A stretch of 29,714 bases of DNA from CAYXDO01 sp964463485 (GTDB lineage: Bacteria > Myxococcota > Kuafuiibacteriia > Kuafuiibacteriales > Kuafuiibacteriaceae). The position numbers and the translations under genes were made by a program. The notes below the pieces were generated by a model that had not been told where the DNA came from, searched no databases, and was given only the letters and a program-made list of their open reading frames with translations. The stretch lies in NCBI GenBank assembly GCA_964463485.1, contig CAYXDO010000146.1, positions 1 through 29,714 of the forward strand. Reading direction: 5' to 3'. Of the stretch, positions 14,799-23,543 are shown piece after piece; position 1 is the first letter of the stretch; every line of letters begins with the position of its first letter.

Positions 14799-14850
14799 GG
14801 TTGGCCAGCCGCCAACCTCCCAAGGCCGCTCTCGAGCCGTCTCGAGAAGA
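14799..14850 (-). promoter_or_regulatory. Leader hairpins upstream of the rimP terminator
   Basis: Two further inverted repeats lie in the leader: ggttggc-cagcc-gccaacc (14799-14817) and tctcgag-ccg-tctcgaga (about 14831-14848). With the terminator they would give a structured 5' leader on a rimP transcript. Whether they compete with the terminator hairpin cannot be judged without folding. Confidence 0.4.
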
Positions 14851-14890
14851 CATACCTCTCGAAACGCCGCCGACGCGACTCGGCGTGCCT

Positions 14891-14920
14891 CCTATGCAAT
14901 AGCCTCCGGACCTTTTGCAA
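14891..14920 (-). promoter_or_regulatory. Weak candidate promoter for the rimP operon
   Basis: Read on the minus strand, TTGCAA (14915-14920) and CATAGG (14891-14896) are separated by 18 bp, a loose match to -35/-10 boxes. It would place the structured leader and terminator within the transcript. Low information; other start sites are possible. Confidence 0.25.
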
Positions 14921-14989
14921 GCAGGAAGAACGAGGCGCGGAAAGTCGGACCCCTCGGCCCACACGCCGTGCGTTCAGCGCGACCCCGAG

Positions 14990-15510
14990 CCGCCGAGCCC
15001 GCATCGAAAATTTCCGTCGCGACGAGCTCGACCCGCCGAGTCTAACCACGAACCCGTCATGAGCGGGTGCACGACCGACCTGCGGCGATTCAGACCAACC
15101 TCCGCATGACCACGGAGAGCACAGAGAAAGAACACTGAGGGCACGAAGTGACTTTTCTCCAAAATCCTCTGTGTTCTCTGCGCTCCTGCTCTGTGTCCTC
15201 TGTGGTTTGCCCAGCGCCGAGCGATGATCGTCGACATCTCGCGCAACTTGGTTGTGCACCCGTCATGAGCATGTCCCTCGACTTTTTTCCGGATCCGATC
15301 TTGGCCGCGCTCGGGTCTCCAACGCCGATCGATCGCTCGTGAGACTCGACGTTCGGATCGCAAAGACAACTTCGAGGTCGATCGATCGACGGTGCGAGCT
15401 CCTTCGATCGTTTGAGCTCCATCAAAATAGGCGTCGCACGATTTCTTAGAGCCCCAAGGCCGAGCACGCCACGTCGATTTCGCTGAAGATCGAGGCGAGA
15501 GCCCCAGAAA
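14990..15510. other. Gene-poor intergenic region
   Basis: About 520 bp between the rimP leader and the nitroreductase terminator. Short frames on both strands run through repeat sequence and show no family resemblance. The word acccgtcatgagc occurs twice (about 15053 and 15259). The only clear structure is the inverted repeat at 15109-15206. Confidence 0.6.
15109..15206. repeat. Imperfect inverted repeat of the cacagag type
   Basis: The left arm begins accacggagagcacagag and the right arm ends ctctgtgtcctctgtggt, which is close to its reverse complement. The centre contains a less well matched stretch. The cacagag/ctctgtg words resemble a large-hairpin intergenic repeat seen in many large bacterial genomes. 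Short frames across it are not genes. Confidence 0.75.
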
Positions 15511-15544
15511 CAAAACGCCCCGCCGAGCTTTCGCTGGGCGGGGC
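15511..15544 (-). terminator. Intrinsic terminator after the nitroreductase gene
   Basis: On the minus strand gccccgcc (15537-15544) pairs with ggcggggc (15517-15524) around a 12-base loop, followed by gttttgtttc. It lies about 130 bases past the nitroreductase stop codon and fits as the end of that transcript. Confidence 0.8.
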
Positions 15545-15672
15545 TACGAACGAGCCATCCGATTTATCGCTCGTCATGCGGACTCTAGATCGAAACCGAA
15601 CGCGAATGAAAGTTCCGCTTGCATCGATCACGCGAAATTCGCGGAAGCGGACACGCATCGCGAGAACGTTCG

Positions 15673-16239
15673 TCACCGCCACACGACGCGAGCTCCGATC
15701 GCGGGACGCTCCTCGGTCGGCCACGGTCCCTTCGGCCAACCGACGTACAAAAGACCAAGACACCGTGTCGGTGGCTCGAAGCCGAGAAACGCCGCCAACC
15801 GCGCGTCGAAGATCTTCTTCCCGGAAGACCACGCCATCCCGAGCCCACGAGCCGTGGCCACCAAGTGCATGTTCTCCACCGCCATCGCGACCGACGCGAT
15901 CTCCTCATGCTCGATGATCTTCGGCAGAGGGGAAGATGCACACCCCAGGCCGATCACCACCGGCGCGTTCATCACCGTCCGCTCCAACTTCTCCCTGCGC
16001 GAATCCGAACCCGTCCGTCGCTCGCCGGGATCGAGCGAGATCTCCCAGAGCACCTCCAACAAACCACGCCGCGACTCGCCCTCGAACACCACGAAGCGCC
16101 ACGGAAACGTCGCCCCGTGAGAGGGAGCCCACCTCGCCGCCTCGAAGAGCTCGTCCAACAGCGCCCGATCGACCGGCGCCGCCGACATCTCCTGCGCCTT
16201 GATCGTTCGGCGACGCCGAATCACTTCCAAAACGTCCAT
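15673..16239 (-). CDS. Nitroreductase family protein, YdjA-like
   Basis: 188 residues from ATG 16239 (MDVLEVIRRRRTIK), the usual start for this family; a GTG at 16263 would add eight residues. FMN-dependent nitroreductases reduce nitro or quinone-like substrates with NAD(P)H. Visible family features are the RRRRTIK FMN-phosphate-binding motif, ARWAPSHGATFPWRFVVFEG (close to the APDHK..PWRFFVIEG pattern of YdjA), and the C-terminal GLGMAWSSGKKIF and LLYVGWPKG segments. It appears to be a single-gene unit followed by a strong terminator. Physiological substrate unknown. Confidence 0.88.
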   Translation of the reverse strand: MDVLEVIRRRRTIKAQEMSAAPVDRALLDELFEAARWAPSHGATFPWRFVVFEGESRRGLLEVLWEISLDPGERRTGSDSRREKLERTVMNAPVVIGLGCASSPLPKIIEHEEIASVAMAVENMHLVATARGLGMAWSSGKKIFDARLAAFLGFEPPTRCLGLLYVGWPKGPWPTEERPAIGARVVWR

Positions 16240-16330
16240 CCTGCCAGAGTGTACCGAGAGCACCGTGGTGCAAAGGTCATGGTTTCCTGCTCGCCCTCGT
16301 CACGTACGAGCACGAATGCGAGACTCGATG

Positions 16331-18010
16331 TCAGAAGACTGGATCCGGAAACTCCGTCAACGGCGGCCAAAACATCGACACCACACGCGACCGATCGAGC
16401 TCATGCGGGAACTCGAACCGCCGCGCTCGACGAAACGAGTCCGCGCTCAGAAAGGAAAGCGGGATGCCCCGGTCGACCCAGTCCCTCGAAACGTCGCTCG
16501 GCTCACCTCGCGCCGCGATGAAGCTGTGCTCGGCACCGCGGAACGGAATCACTTGCCGCATCCTCGCCGCTTCGAGCGTCGAGAACACCCGGGTGTTCCA
16601 GTCCAAGAACTCTTTCGGCCGCGACGGCACCTGCACCGCCGAGTAGATCGGAACGTCGAGCGCGAGGAAGCCTCCGTCCGCCAAGGCCCACCCGATCATG
16701 CGATAGACCTCGACCGAATAGAGCTTCAACAGGTCGTAGCCGACAGGATCCGGGAAATCGACGTACACCGCGTCGAACGTCTCACGATTGCGCCGAAGCC
16801 ACCCGACCGCGTCCGCCACGATCACCTCGACCTTGGCGTCAAAAAGCGCTCCCCCGTTCTGCTCCAAAAACCACGGGTGGCTCCTCGCGAGCTCGATCAT
16901 GCGCCCGTCGAGCTCCACCATCGTCACGCGCTCGACTGCACGGTACTTGAGGATCTCGCGCACGATCACTCCGTCCCCTCCTCCCAAAACCAGGACGTTC
17001 TTCGGGACGCGCCTGAAGAACTGAACGGGAATGTGCACGAGAGACTCGTGATAGGCCGCCGACCAGCTCGGGCTCACTTGAATGCGCCCATTCAGATACA
17101 GCTCGCTCATCGGCCGACCCTCGAACGCCTCGTCCGCTCGAACGAGATCGATCACTTGATAGACCGATCGCTCTCGATCGATTTCGGGCCGGGCCCACAT
17201 CTCGTTCAAGCCCGAAGTCTTCGAGAATCCCGGCCGCTCCACCCCCACGCCGTAATAAAACGACTTGGTCACGACGCGCTCGACCCACGGTCCCAATAGG
17301 AAGAGCGGTGCGATCATCGCGATCACGAGCACCGCCAGCACTCGGCGACGCCAAATCAGCACCAGGGCGAGGCCGTTGAATCCTACGGCGACAATCACCC
17401 CCGACTGAATCGCGCTCAAACGAGGCAGCAGCAACCAGGTGAACACGAGCGTGCCGAGGAGCCCTCCGAAGTAGTTCGCGGCCAGCACTCGATTGGGAGA
17501 CGGCGCGTTGGCGAGCGAAGCCCAGCGCAACAAGAGCGGCAGCTCGAACCCGGTCAACAGACCCAACACCGCGGTCAGCCCCTCGGCGCTCCCTACGAAG
17601 ATCCACCGCGCCCGCGACGCGTGGTCGTACACGTCCGCGAAATCCACCGCGCCGGGGAACACGGCGAGCTTCACGCCGACGTAGAGCATGAACACGATCG
17701 CCGCCAGGAGCGCCCCGAAGGCCACCAGCGCGACCTCGATCGAGATCAGACGGCGCCGCGGATCCTCGCCGCTCGAGGCCCAAAACCCCCCTACCCCCAC
17801 GGCCGCCAAGTACGTCCCGATCGTGAGCGCCTGAAAAACGACGGCGTCCCCAATCAACTCCGTGAGCACACGAACGATCAGCAGCTCGTAGCAGAGGCTC
17901 GAGAACGACAACAAACCGGCCAGCGCGAGAATGAGCCCAGGGTCCCCACGAACCGACGCGATCGGCCCCAAAGCGGCGTCGCCCAAGCGCGAAGGTTCGA
18001 CGGCAGCCAC
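16331..18010 (-). CDS. Membrane-anchored spermidine synthase-like aminopropyltransferase
   Basis: 559 residues starting at GTG 18010, directly after the speD stop codon. The N-terminal 240 residues form about seven membrane segments (for example LILALAGLLSFSSLCYELLIV, LAANYFGGLLGTLVFTWLLL). The C-terminal half is a spermidine synthase-like Rossmann domain with GGGDG at 343-347, the acidic VELDGRMIELAR segment, YHESLVH, and YVDFPDPVGYDLLKLYS. The soluble enzyme transfers an aminopropyl group from decarboxylated AdoMet to putrescine. Membrane-fused relatives are common but little studied. Adjacency to speD, which makes that donor, supports polyamine synthesis; substrate specificity is not proven. 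Confidence 0.87.
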   Translation of the reverse strand: MAAVEPSRLGDAALGPIASVRGDPGLILALAGLLSFSSLCYELLIVRVLTELIGDAVVFQALTIGTYLAAVGVGGFWASSGEDPRRRLISIEVALVAFGALLAAIVFMLYVGVKLAVFPGAVDFADVYDHASRARWIFVGSAEGLTAVLGLLTGFELPLLLRWASLANAPSPNRVLAANYFGGLLGTLVFTWLLLPRLSAIQSGVIVAVGFNGLALVLIWRRRVLAVLVIAMIAPLFLLGPWVERVVTKSFYYGVGVERPGFSKTSGLNEMWARPEIDRERSVYQVIDLVRADEAFEGRPMSELYLNGRIQVSPSWSAAYHESLVHIPVQFFRRVPKNVLVLGGGDGVIVREILKYRAVERVTMVELDGRMIELARSHPWFLEQNGGALFDAKVEVIVADAVGWLRRNRETFDAVYVDFPDPVGYDLLKLYSVEVYRMIGWALADGGFLALDVPIYSAVQVPSRPKEFLDWNTRVFSTLEAARMRQVIPFRGAEHSFIAARGEPSDVSRDWVDRGIPLSFLSADSFRRARRFEFPHELDRSRVVSMFWPPLTEFPDPVF

Positions 18011-18436
18011 TCAGTCCGCGGTCATCAGAGGAGCCACCCGCGACACGATGATGACCTCTTCCGGCGAGATCGGATGGGCTTGGTCGACGTCGTCCTCGAG
18101 CCCCCGAAGCAGCTCCTGCACGCGACAGCTCCCCGCCCCGAGATCGCGCATCAGCGACCGAAAGCCCGGGCGAGGATCGAGCCCTCCGCACGTAAAGATG
18201 TCGACCGCGGCGTAGCCTGACTCGGGCCACGTGTGCACGCTGACGTGCGACTCGGCGATGAGGATCGTACCGGTCACACCGTGCGGTTCGTAGTGGTAGT
18301 AAAGCTCGCCGACGACGGTCGCCTTCACCTCCACCACCGCCGCCTTCATGGCGCGCTGAATGGCCTCGACGTCATCGAGCTTCTTCGCGTCGCAGTCGTA
18401 GAACTCCGCGACGAGATGGCGCCCGAGCGTCTTCAC
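18011..18436 (-). CDS. speD: S-adenosylmethionine decarboxylase, prokaryotic class
   Basis: 141 residues from GTG 18436. The enzyme makes decarboxylated AdoMet, the aminopropyl donor for polyamines. The self-processing site is Glu62-Ser63-His64; cleavage before Ser63 makes the pyruvoyl group. His68 and Cys83 are at the positions known from the Thermotoga maritima enzyme. Other family signs are the start GRHLVAEFYDCD and HTWPESGYAAVDIFTCG. Its stop codon touches the start of the spermidine synthase-like gene, so the two are translationally coupled. It is divergent from the small anchored protein at 18494, with a 12-bp palindrome between them. Confidence 0.96.
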   Translation of the reverse strand: MKTLGRHLVAEFYDCDAKKLDDVEAIQRAMKAAVVEVKATVVGELYYHYEPHGVTGTILIAESHVSVHTWPESGYAAVDIFTCGGLDPRPGFRSLMRDLGAGSCRVQELLRGLEDDVDQAHPISPEEVIIVSRVAPLMTAD

Positions 18437-18455
18437 GCGCGCCGACTATAACATC

Positions 18456-18467
18456 GGGGCGCGCCCC
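18456..18467. promoter_or_regulatory. 12-bp palindrome between divergent genes
   Basis: ggggcgcgcccc is a perfect palindrome in the 57-bp gap between speD and the gene at 18494. A tatagt box on the minus strand (near 18446) lies 12 bases before the speD start. The palindrome may be an operator or just GC-rich sequence. Confidence 0.35.
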
Positions 18468-18493
18468 TGCACCGATTCGTGGTACCCGGGGTC

Positions 18494-18976
18494 ATGAACG
18501 CTCGCGTCGCCATCGGAGCGGTGGTGGTGGTCCTCGCCGTCGTGATCTTCTTCGCGACCCGCGAAAAGCCCGTCGATCCGGAGGTTGCGATCCGCGCAGC
18601 CCTCGAGGCGAGCGCGAAGGCGGCGAGCGAGAAGAACCTCGATGGCACGATCGAGATCCTCTCCGAGAAGTTCAAAGGCCCGAACGGAATCGACCGCTCC
18701 GGAGCCAAGCGGATCATCTTCATGCAGCTCCGCCAGGGAGACTGGAGCCGCGTGTTCTTCGCGCGAACCGAGGTTCAGCTCAGCGAAGACGCGACCAAGG
18801 CCAACGTCACCACCCACGCCGTCCTCGCCCGCGGAAGCGCCATCGAGAAGCTCGAGGACGTCCTGCCCACCTCGGCGACGGTCTACCGCTTCGAGTTTCA
18901 GTTCGAACGCGAAGGGAAGACCTATCGAATCATCAGCGGAGAGTACCGACCCGCGCAGCTCCTCGATCTGAAGTGA
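18494..18976 (+). CDS. Small membrane-anchored protein, NTF2-like fold possible
   Basis: 160 residues from ATG 18494, chosen over a GTG at 18479 because it begins right at the signal anchor (MNARVAIGAVVVVLAVVIFF). One membrane segment is followed by an exported domain of about 130 residues. The pattern VAIRAALEASAKAASEKNLDGTIEILSEKF then alternating strands (TYRIISGEY) is reminiscent of SnoaL/DUF4440-type NTF2 folds, an inference from pattern only. It lies about 55 bp upstream of dabA on the same strand and may share its transcript. Function unknown. Confidence 0.75.
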   Translation: MNARVAIGAVVVVLAVVIFFATREKPVDPEVAIRAALEASAKAASEKNLDGTIEILSEKFKGPNGIDRSGAKRIIFMQLRQGDWSRVFFARTEVQLSEDATKANVTTHAVLARGSAIEKLEDVLPTSATVYRFEFQFEREGKTYRIISGEYRPAQLLDLK

Positions 18977-19030
18977 GCCTCCTCGAGGCAAGTCCGATCG
19001 GCGATTGCGACTCGTACGCCCGGACGCTGA

Positions 19031-22000
19031 GTGCTTGACACGTTCGGAAACGAGGCAGAGCTTGCGCGCGTGAGTGCCGAGGATACTCACGAGGGCGACG
19101 ACCCCGACCCGTCCGGATGGCGGGCCGGGTTGGAGGCAGCGATCGCGCACGCCGCGCACCTGCTTCCCGACCAGGGTCCACTCAATGTATTCATACACCA
19201 CAACACTCTCCACGCCTTCCAACACCTCCCCTTTCACGAAGCCCTGATCGAAGCTTTCAGAACTCTCGGCGGCGAACCGTATCTTCGAGAAGAAGAGTAC
19301 CGCGCCGAGATCGCGCGCGGGAGAATCACCCGCGAAGACTTCGAGGCTGCGCTCGGAGACTTCTCGGGTCCGGCGGTGGGTAGCTTCGACCCTCGAGCCG
19401 TTCGACGCGACATCCTTTGGAACGGCCTCGACGAACAAACGACCCATACGTTCGACTACCTCGACCTCGAGCTTCGAGTCTCCCTCGAATTCCCCAAAGG
19501 AACGCCGCACGACGCTCGGCATCGCATCACCGAATCGTCCACCCGCGCGTTGCTCGACGCCGCTGCTCGCCGCGATGTCCGCTCGATCGCGACGATGCTG
19601 TCCAAGGAAGACGATGCGGCCGCGGCCAAACTCGACATCGCCCGATCGCTCGAGGTTCGACTCGACCCCGAGGTCGTGGCTCGAAAGATCGAGCGCGCGC
19701 CCGAGGCATTCGCCGCGCGCTCGCTGCTCGTCGCCTGTGCGCGCCGCATCCGCCGACAATCGATGCGGCCGGGTCCAAAGCCTCGCCGGATCACTCACCG
19801 CCTCGCCCTCGTCGACCTCGACGGGCCCGACGTGGCCACACTCATCGACCCCGTCTTCATCCGGCTCCTGTCGGCATTCCTCGACGCTGGCCTTGCCTAC
19901 TGGCCCATGCCGAGGCGCGAGCTTGGCTTTTGGGCGGCGTTCCAGGCGCTCTACCGATCTCCGTTCGGACCCCCGCCTAGCCCTTACCTCTCGTGGGCTC
20001 GGCAGCGCCTCGACAAGCTCGGATCGGATCGACCGATCGAAGTGATTCGGACGTGTCTGGATACACTCGGCGTGACTGAGGTTGAGTATGAGCGATATCT
20101 GGGAGAGTTTCTCCTGGAGCTCCCGGGATGGGCAGGTATGGTCCGCCGACTGGAGAATCGGCCAGACGAGCGGCCACCGAGCGCGCCACCCATTCACCTT
20201 TTGGACTTCATCGCGGTGCGGTTGTTGCTCTGTACGTCGGCGCTCTTGGAGGGCGCGCGGCGCCTCTGCGCCGGGGAGCTTCCGCAACTCAGGGAGTATG
20301 CGTCGACGCGAGTAGAATCTCGGCCGCGACAGCCCGCCGATCTTGCGTTTGCGGCCTTTCAAGTTCTCTCGCGGCTCGGAGCCACACCGGCGGAAGTCAT
20401 CGATGCGAGCGACTTGGAGATCGGGAACCTGCTGGACGCCATTCATGCGACGCCTTCGATCGAACGCCGCCGGATTCTGCACGAGGCCTTCGAGATCCAT
20501 CACCAGCGCATCTTCTTGGGCGCTCTGCAGGACCTTCGGCGTCGCGACCCGGCTCGGCAGGCCGCGCCGGAGCTTCAGCTGGTGTTTTGTATCGACGACC
20601 GTGAAGAATCGACGCGGCGCCACGTGGAGGAGGTCTTCGGCGACCGTGTGGAGACCTTTGGAGCGCCTGGGTTCTTCGGCCTACCCATCGCGTTCAAAGG
20701 GATCGACGACGCCGACCGAGCTCCCTCGTGCCCCATCGTGTTGTCCCCGAGCCATTCCATCGACGAGATCGTCGACGAGTCTTCGGAGCGCACCCGGCTG
20801 CTCTTTTTTTCGCGCGATATCCGTCGGCGCCTCGGCGCAGTCGTCGCCCACGGTATGACTCATGGATCCAAAGGTCTCGTACGCGGGTTGCTCAGCGCCT
20901 TGCTCGTCGGACCCTTCGCCTCGATTCCGCTCGTGGTGCGCACGATCTGGCCGGGCGCGATGAAGCGACTCATGGACGGGCTCGCCGAGGCGGTGGTCCC
21001 GCGACCGGACACGAGACTCACCGCCTTTCGCGACCATGACGCGAACCCAAACGAGCTGCCGCGCGGATTCACCGTCGAAGAAGCCGCCGACCGGATCTCG
21101 GCCTTTCTTCACAACATCGGCCTCGTCCGCGACTTCGCGCCCATCGTCATGATCGTTGGGCACCACTCCTCGAGCGTGAACAACCCCCACCAATCCGCCT
21201 ACCAGTGCGGCGCTTGCGGCGGAAAGTCCGGAGGTCCCAACGCGAGGCTCTTTGCGGTGCTCGCGAACGACTCACGCGTGAGGGAAGCGCTGCGATTCAG
21301 GGGAGTCTCCGTCCCCGAATCGACCCATTTCGTGAGCGCGCTCCACGACACTTCGAGAGACACGCTACACCCATTCGACTCGAGCTCCGCGCCGCAAGTC
21401 ACGCGGCTCCGCCTGGCGAGGCTGTTTCCTTCGCTCGAAGCCGCGCTCGCCGGTCAAGCTCACGAGCGGGCTCGCCGCTTCGAATCCCTGGAGCTCGATG
21501 CGGAACCCTCGGTCGCTCGCGCCCACGCCATGGCTCGAACGGTCCACCTCGCGGAGCCTCGACCTGAGTACAATCACGCGACCAACGCAGGCTGCGTGGT
21601 GGGTCGGCGCACCCTCACTCGCGGACTGTTCTTGGATCGACGCGCCTTCTTGGTTTCGTACGATTCGGACATCGACCCTACCGGACAGATCCTCGAACGA
21701 TCCCTCGCCGCGGCCTTGCCGGTGTGCGCAGGCATCAACCTCGAATATTACTTTTCCAAGGTCGACAACCAGATTTATGGGTCCGGCACGAAGCTGCCGC
21801 ACAACATCGCTGGGCTGATCGGCGTGATGAATGGCCACTCGAGCGACCTCTGCACCGGACTTTGGCGACAGACCGTGGAGATTCACGAACCCATGCGGCT
21901 CGTCGTCGTCGTGGAGTCGAAACACGAGCCGATCCTCCGAGTCCTCGAACGTCAAAAAGAAGTCCGCGAGCTCGTGGAAAATCAGTGGGTGCGACTCTTC

Positions 22001-22225
22001 GCGATCGATCCCGATTCCGGCTCGATGGCTCGCTTCGAACCTCCGACGACCCTGACGCCCGGTCACTTCCTTCCCGAAACCGTGCCACCCTTTGCGCTCC
22101 CCGAAGTCGAGAGCTCGACCAGCTGGTACCGAGGGCACCGCAATCACCTTCCGCCAGCGTTGATCCGACTGGGCGCCAGCCACTACACCCCGTCCGAGTT
22201 GGGAAAAAATCGCGATGCCGCTTGA
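19031..22225 (+). CDS. dabA: DabA (DUF2309), inorganic carbon transport subunit
   Basis: 1064 residues. DabA is the beta-carbonic-anhydrase-like cytoplasmic subunit of the DAB complex, which accumulates bicarbonate using ion flow through DabB. Family motifs: VFIHHNTLHAFQHLPFHEAL near residue 55, CIDDRE with Cys520 and Asp522, and GHHSSSVNNPHQSAYQCGACGG with His711 and Cys726. The Cys/Asp and His/Cys spacings (2 and 15) equal those of the zinc ligands C351, D353, H524 and C539 reported for the Halothiobacillus protein, so the zinc site looks intact. GTG 19031 is used; GTG 19070 is an alternative with gaggcagag upstream. It overlaps dabB by 11 bp. Confidence 0.95.
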   Translation: MLDTFGNEAELARVSAEDTHEGDDPDPSGWRAGLEAAIAHAAHLLPDQGPLNVFIHHNTLHAFQHLPFHEALIEAFRTLGGEPYLREEEYRAEIARGRITREDFEAALGDFSGPAVGSFDPRAVRRDILWNGLDEQTTHTFDYLDLELRVSLEFPKGTPHDARHRITESSTRALLDAAARRDVRSIATMLSKEDDAAAAKLDIARSLEVRLDPEVVARKIERAPEAFAARSLLVACARRIRRQSMRPGPKPRRITHRLALVDLDGPDVATLIDPVFIRLLSAFLDAGLAYWPMPRRELGFWAAFQALYRSPFGPPPSPYLSWARQRLDKLGSDRPIEVIRTCLDTLGVTEVEYERYLGEFLLELPGWAGMVRRLENRPDERPPSAPPIHLLDFIAVRLLLCTSALLEGARRLCAGELPQLREYASTRVESRPRQPADLAFAAFQVLSRLGATPAEVIDASDLEIGNLLDAIHATPSIERRRILHEAFEIHHQRIFLGALQDLRRRDPARQAAPELQLVFCIDDREESTRRHVEEVFGDRVETFGAPGFFGLPIAFKGIDDADRAPSCPIVLSPSHSIDEIVDESSERTRLLFFSRDIRRRLGAVVAHGMTHGSKGLVRGLLSALLVGPFASIPLVVRTIWPGAMKRLMDGLAEAVVPRPDTRLTAFRDHDANPNELPRGFTVEEAADRISAFLHNIGLVRDFAPIVMIVGHHSSSVNNPHQSAYQCGACGGKSGGPNARLFAVLANDSRVREALRFRGVSVPESTHFVSALHDTSRDTLHPFDSSSAPQVTRLRLARLFPSLEAALAGQAHERARRFESLELDAEPSVARAHAMARTVHLAEPRPEYNHATNAGCVVGRRTLTRGLFLDRRAFLVSYDSDIDPTGQILERSLAAALPVCAGINLEYYFSKVDNQIYGSGTKLPHNIAGLIGVMNGHSSDLCTGLWRQTVEIHEPMRLVVVVESKHEPILRVLERQKEVRELVENQWVRLFAIDPDSGSMARFEPPTTLTPGHFLPETVPPFALPEVESSTSWYRGHRNHLPPALIRLGASHYTPSELGKNRDAA

Positions 22226-23543
22226 GCTCGCCGCGGCCTGCGTGTTTGCGGTCGTCGGGTTGCCTCTGGCGGCCCTCTTTGGCGTAGGACTCCCAGCGCT
22301 CTTGGGCCGCCCGCTGTCGGAGCCACGCACCGCCAAGCTCGTCCAATGGTCGTTCCTCCTCGGGCTCGCCGCCGCGCTCGTAGCCATATTTGGTTACGTT
22401 CGGTCCGGCGCCGAAGACATTTCGGTCTCCTGGGGTACTCTCTTCGAGATCCCCGGTTATTCGTTCGACCTGGCGTTCTATGTCGACGGACTCTCGCTCA
22501 CGATGCTCACACTCAGCATCGCCATTACCGGGTTGATCGGGCGATTCTCTGTGACCTACCTTCATCGGGAGCCCGGATTCACGCGCTTCTTCGTGCTCCT
22601 CTTGGTCTTCTCGCTCGCGATGAGAATCCTCGTCATGGCCGGCAGCCTCGATTTTCTCTTCTTCGGATGGGAGCTCGTCGGGCTCAGCTCGACCCTGTTG
22701 ATCGCTTTCTTTCACGAGCGCAAGGAAACCGTCAGACGCGCGCTCGCCGCCTACGTGACGTATCGATCCTGCGATCTCGGCCTGCTGTTCGGAGCGGCCT
22801 GGCTCGCTCACTCGGCGGGCGACTCCTCGTTCGCCAAGATGTTCGGACCCGGACGGTGGCCCTTCACCCTGGCTGGCGTGGACGCCGGTCCAGCCACGGC
22901 AGTGGCGCTGCTGCTGTTCGTCGCCGCGTGCGGCAAGAGCGCCCAGTTTCCCGTCTCCGGATGGCTGCCCCGCGCGATGGAAGGACCCACTCCTTCGAGC
23001 GCGCTGTTCTACGGAGCACTCTCTGTACATGCTGGCGTCTATCTCATGCTCCGAGTAGCGCCGCTGCTCGACGCGGCGCCCTTCGCTCGCGCCGTGATCG
23101 GGGCCATCGGCGCGCTCACGGCCATCCACGCGACCTTCGCCGGTCGCACTCAGACCGACGCCAAGAACAGCCTGGCTTACGCCACCATCACTCAGGTCGG
23201 TGTGATCTTCGTAGAGATCTCGCTCGGACTGTATACGATCGCGCTCTTCCACATGGTGGGGCACGTCGTCCTGCGCACGCTCCAATTCCTCCGCGCGCCC
23301 AACGCGATCGAAGACGCTCGCGTTCGCCGAAACCTAGCGAAGGGTTCCATGACGACGGGTGACCACCTGGAGATCCTCTTCCCGATGCCGGTACGAGCTC
23401 CGCTCTACGCCTGGTCGCTCGAGCGATTTCATCTCGACACTCTCCTCAGTCGATTCGTTCTCGACCCGACGCTGACCCTGTCGAGGAAGCTGGGTCGCTT
23501 CGAGAACGCGCTCGAAAAACTGATCCGAGGGCGCATCGAGTGA
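22215..23543 (+). CDS. dabB: DabB, NuoL-like membrane subunit of the DAB complex
   Basis: 442 residues from ATG 22215, overlapping the dabA 3' end by 11 bp. It is a multispan membrane protein of the NuoL/ND5 antiporter-like family. The key ion-pathway residues are kept: Glu153 in FFGWELVGLSSTLLI (TM5-type) and Lys241 in AACGKSAQFPVSGWLPRAMEGPTPSSAL (TM7-type). It is shorter than NuoL (about 600), as usual for DabB. It should conduct cations inward to drive DabA. It overlaps the next gene by four bases (GTGA). Confidence 0.92.
   Translation: MPLELAAACVFAVVGLPLAALFGVGLPALLGRPLSEPRTAKLVQWSFLLGLAAALVAIFGYVRSGAEDISVSWGTLFEIPGYSFDLAFYVDGLSLTMLTLSIAITGLIGRFSVTYLHREPGFTRFFVLLLVFSLAMRILVMAGSLDFLFFGWELVGLSSTLLIAFFHERKETVRRALAAYVTYRSCDLGLLFGAAWLAHSAGDSSFAKMFGPGRWPFTLAGVDAGPATAVALLLFVAACGKSAQFPVSGWLPRAMEGPTPSSALFYGALSVHAGVYLMLRVAPLLDAAPFARAVIGAIGALTAIHATFAGRTQTDAKNSLAYATITQVGVIFVEISLGLYTIALFHMVGHVVLRTLQFLRAPNAIEDARVRRNLAKGSMTTGDHLEILFPMPVRAPLYAWSLERFHLDTLLSRFVLDPTLTLSRKLGRFENALEKLIRGRIE

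Noticed and set aside
15090..15467. 125-codon minus-strand frame upstream of rimP
   Set aside because: Runs through the cacagag inverted repeat (TTEDTE-type translation), a common false gene source.
18446..20623. 725-codon minus-strand open frame opposite dabA
   Set aside because: Antisense shadow of dabA and its upstream gene; no family features, while the plus strand has clear DabA motifs.
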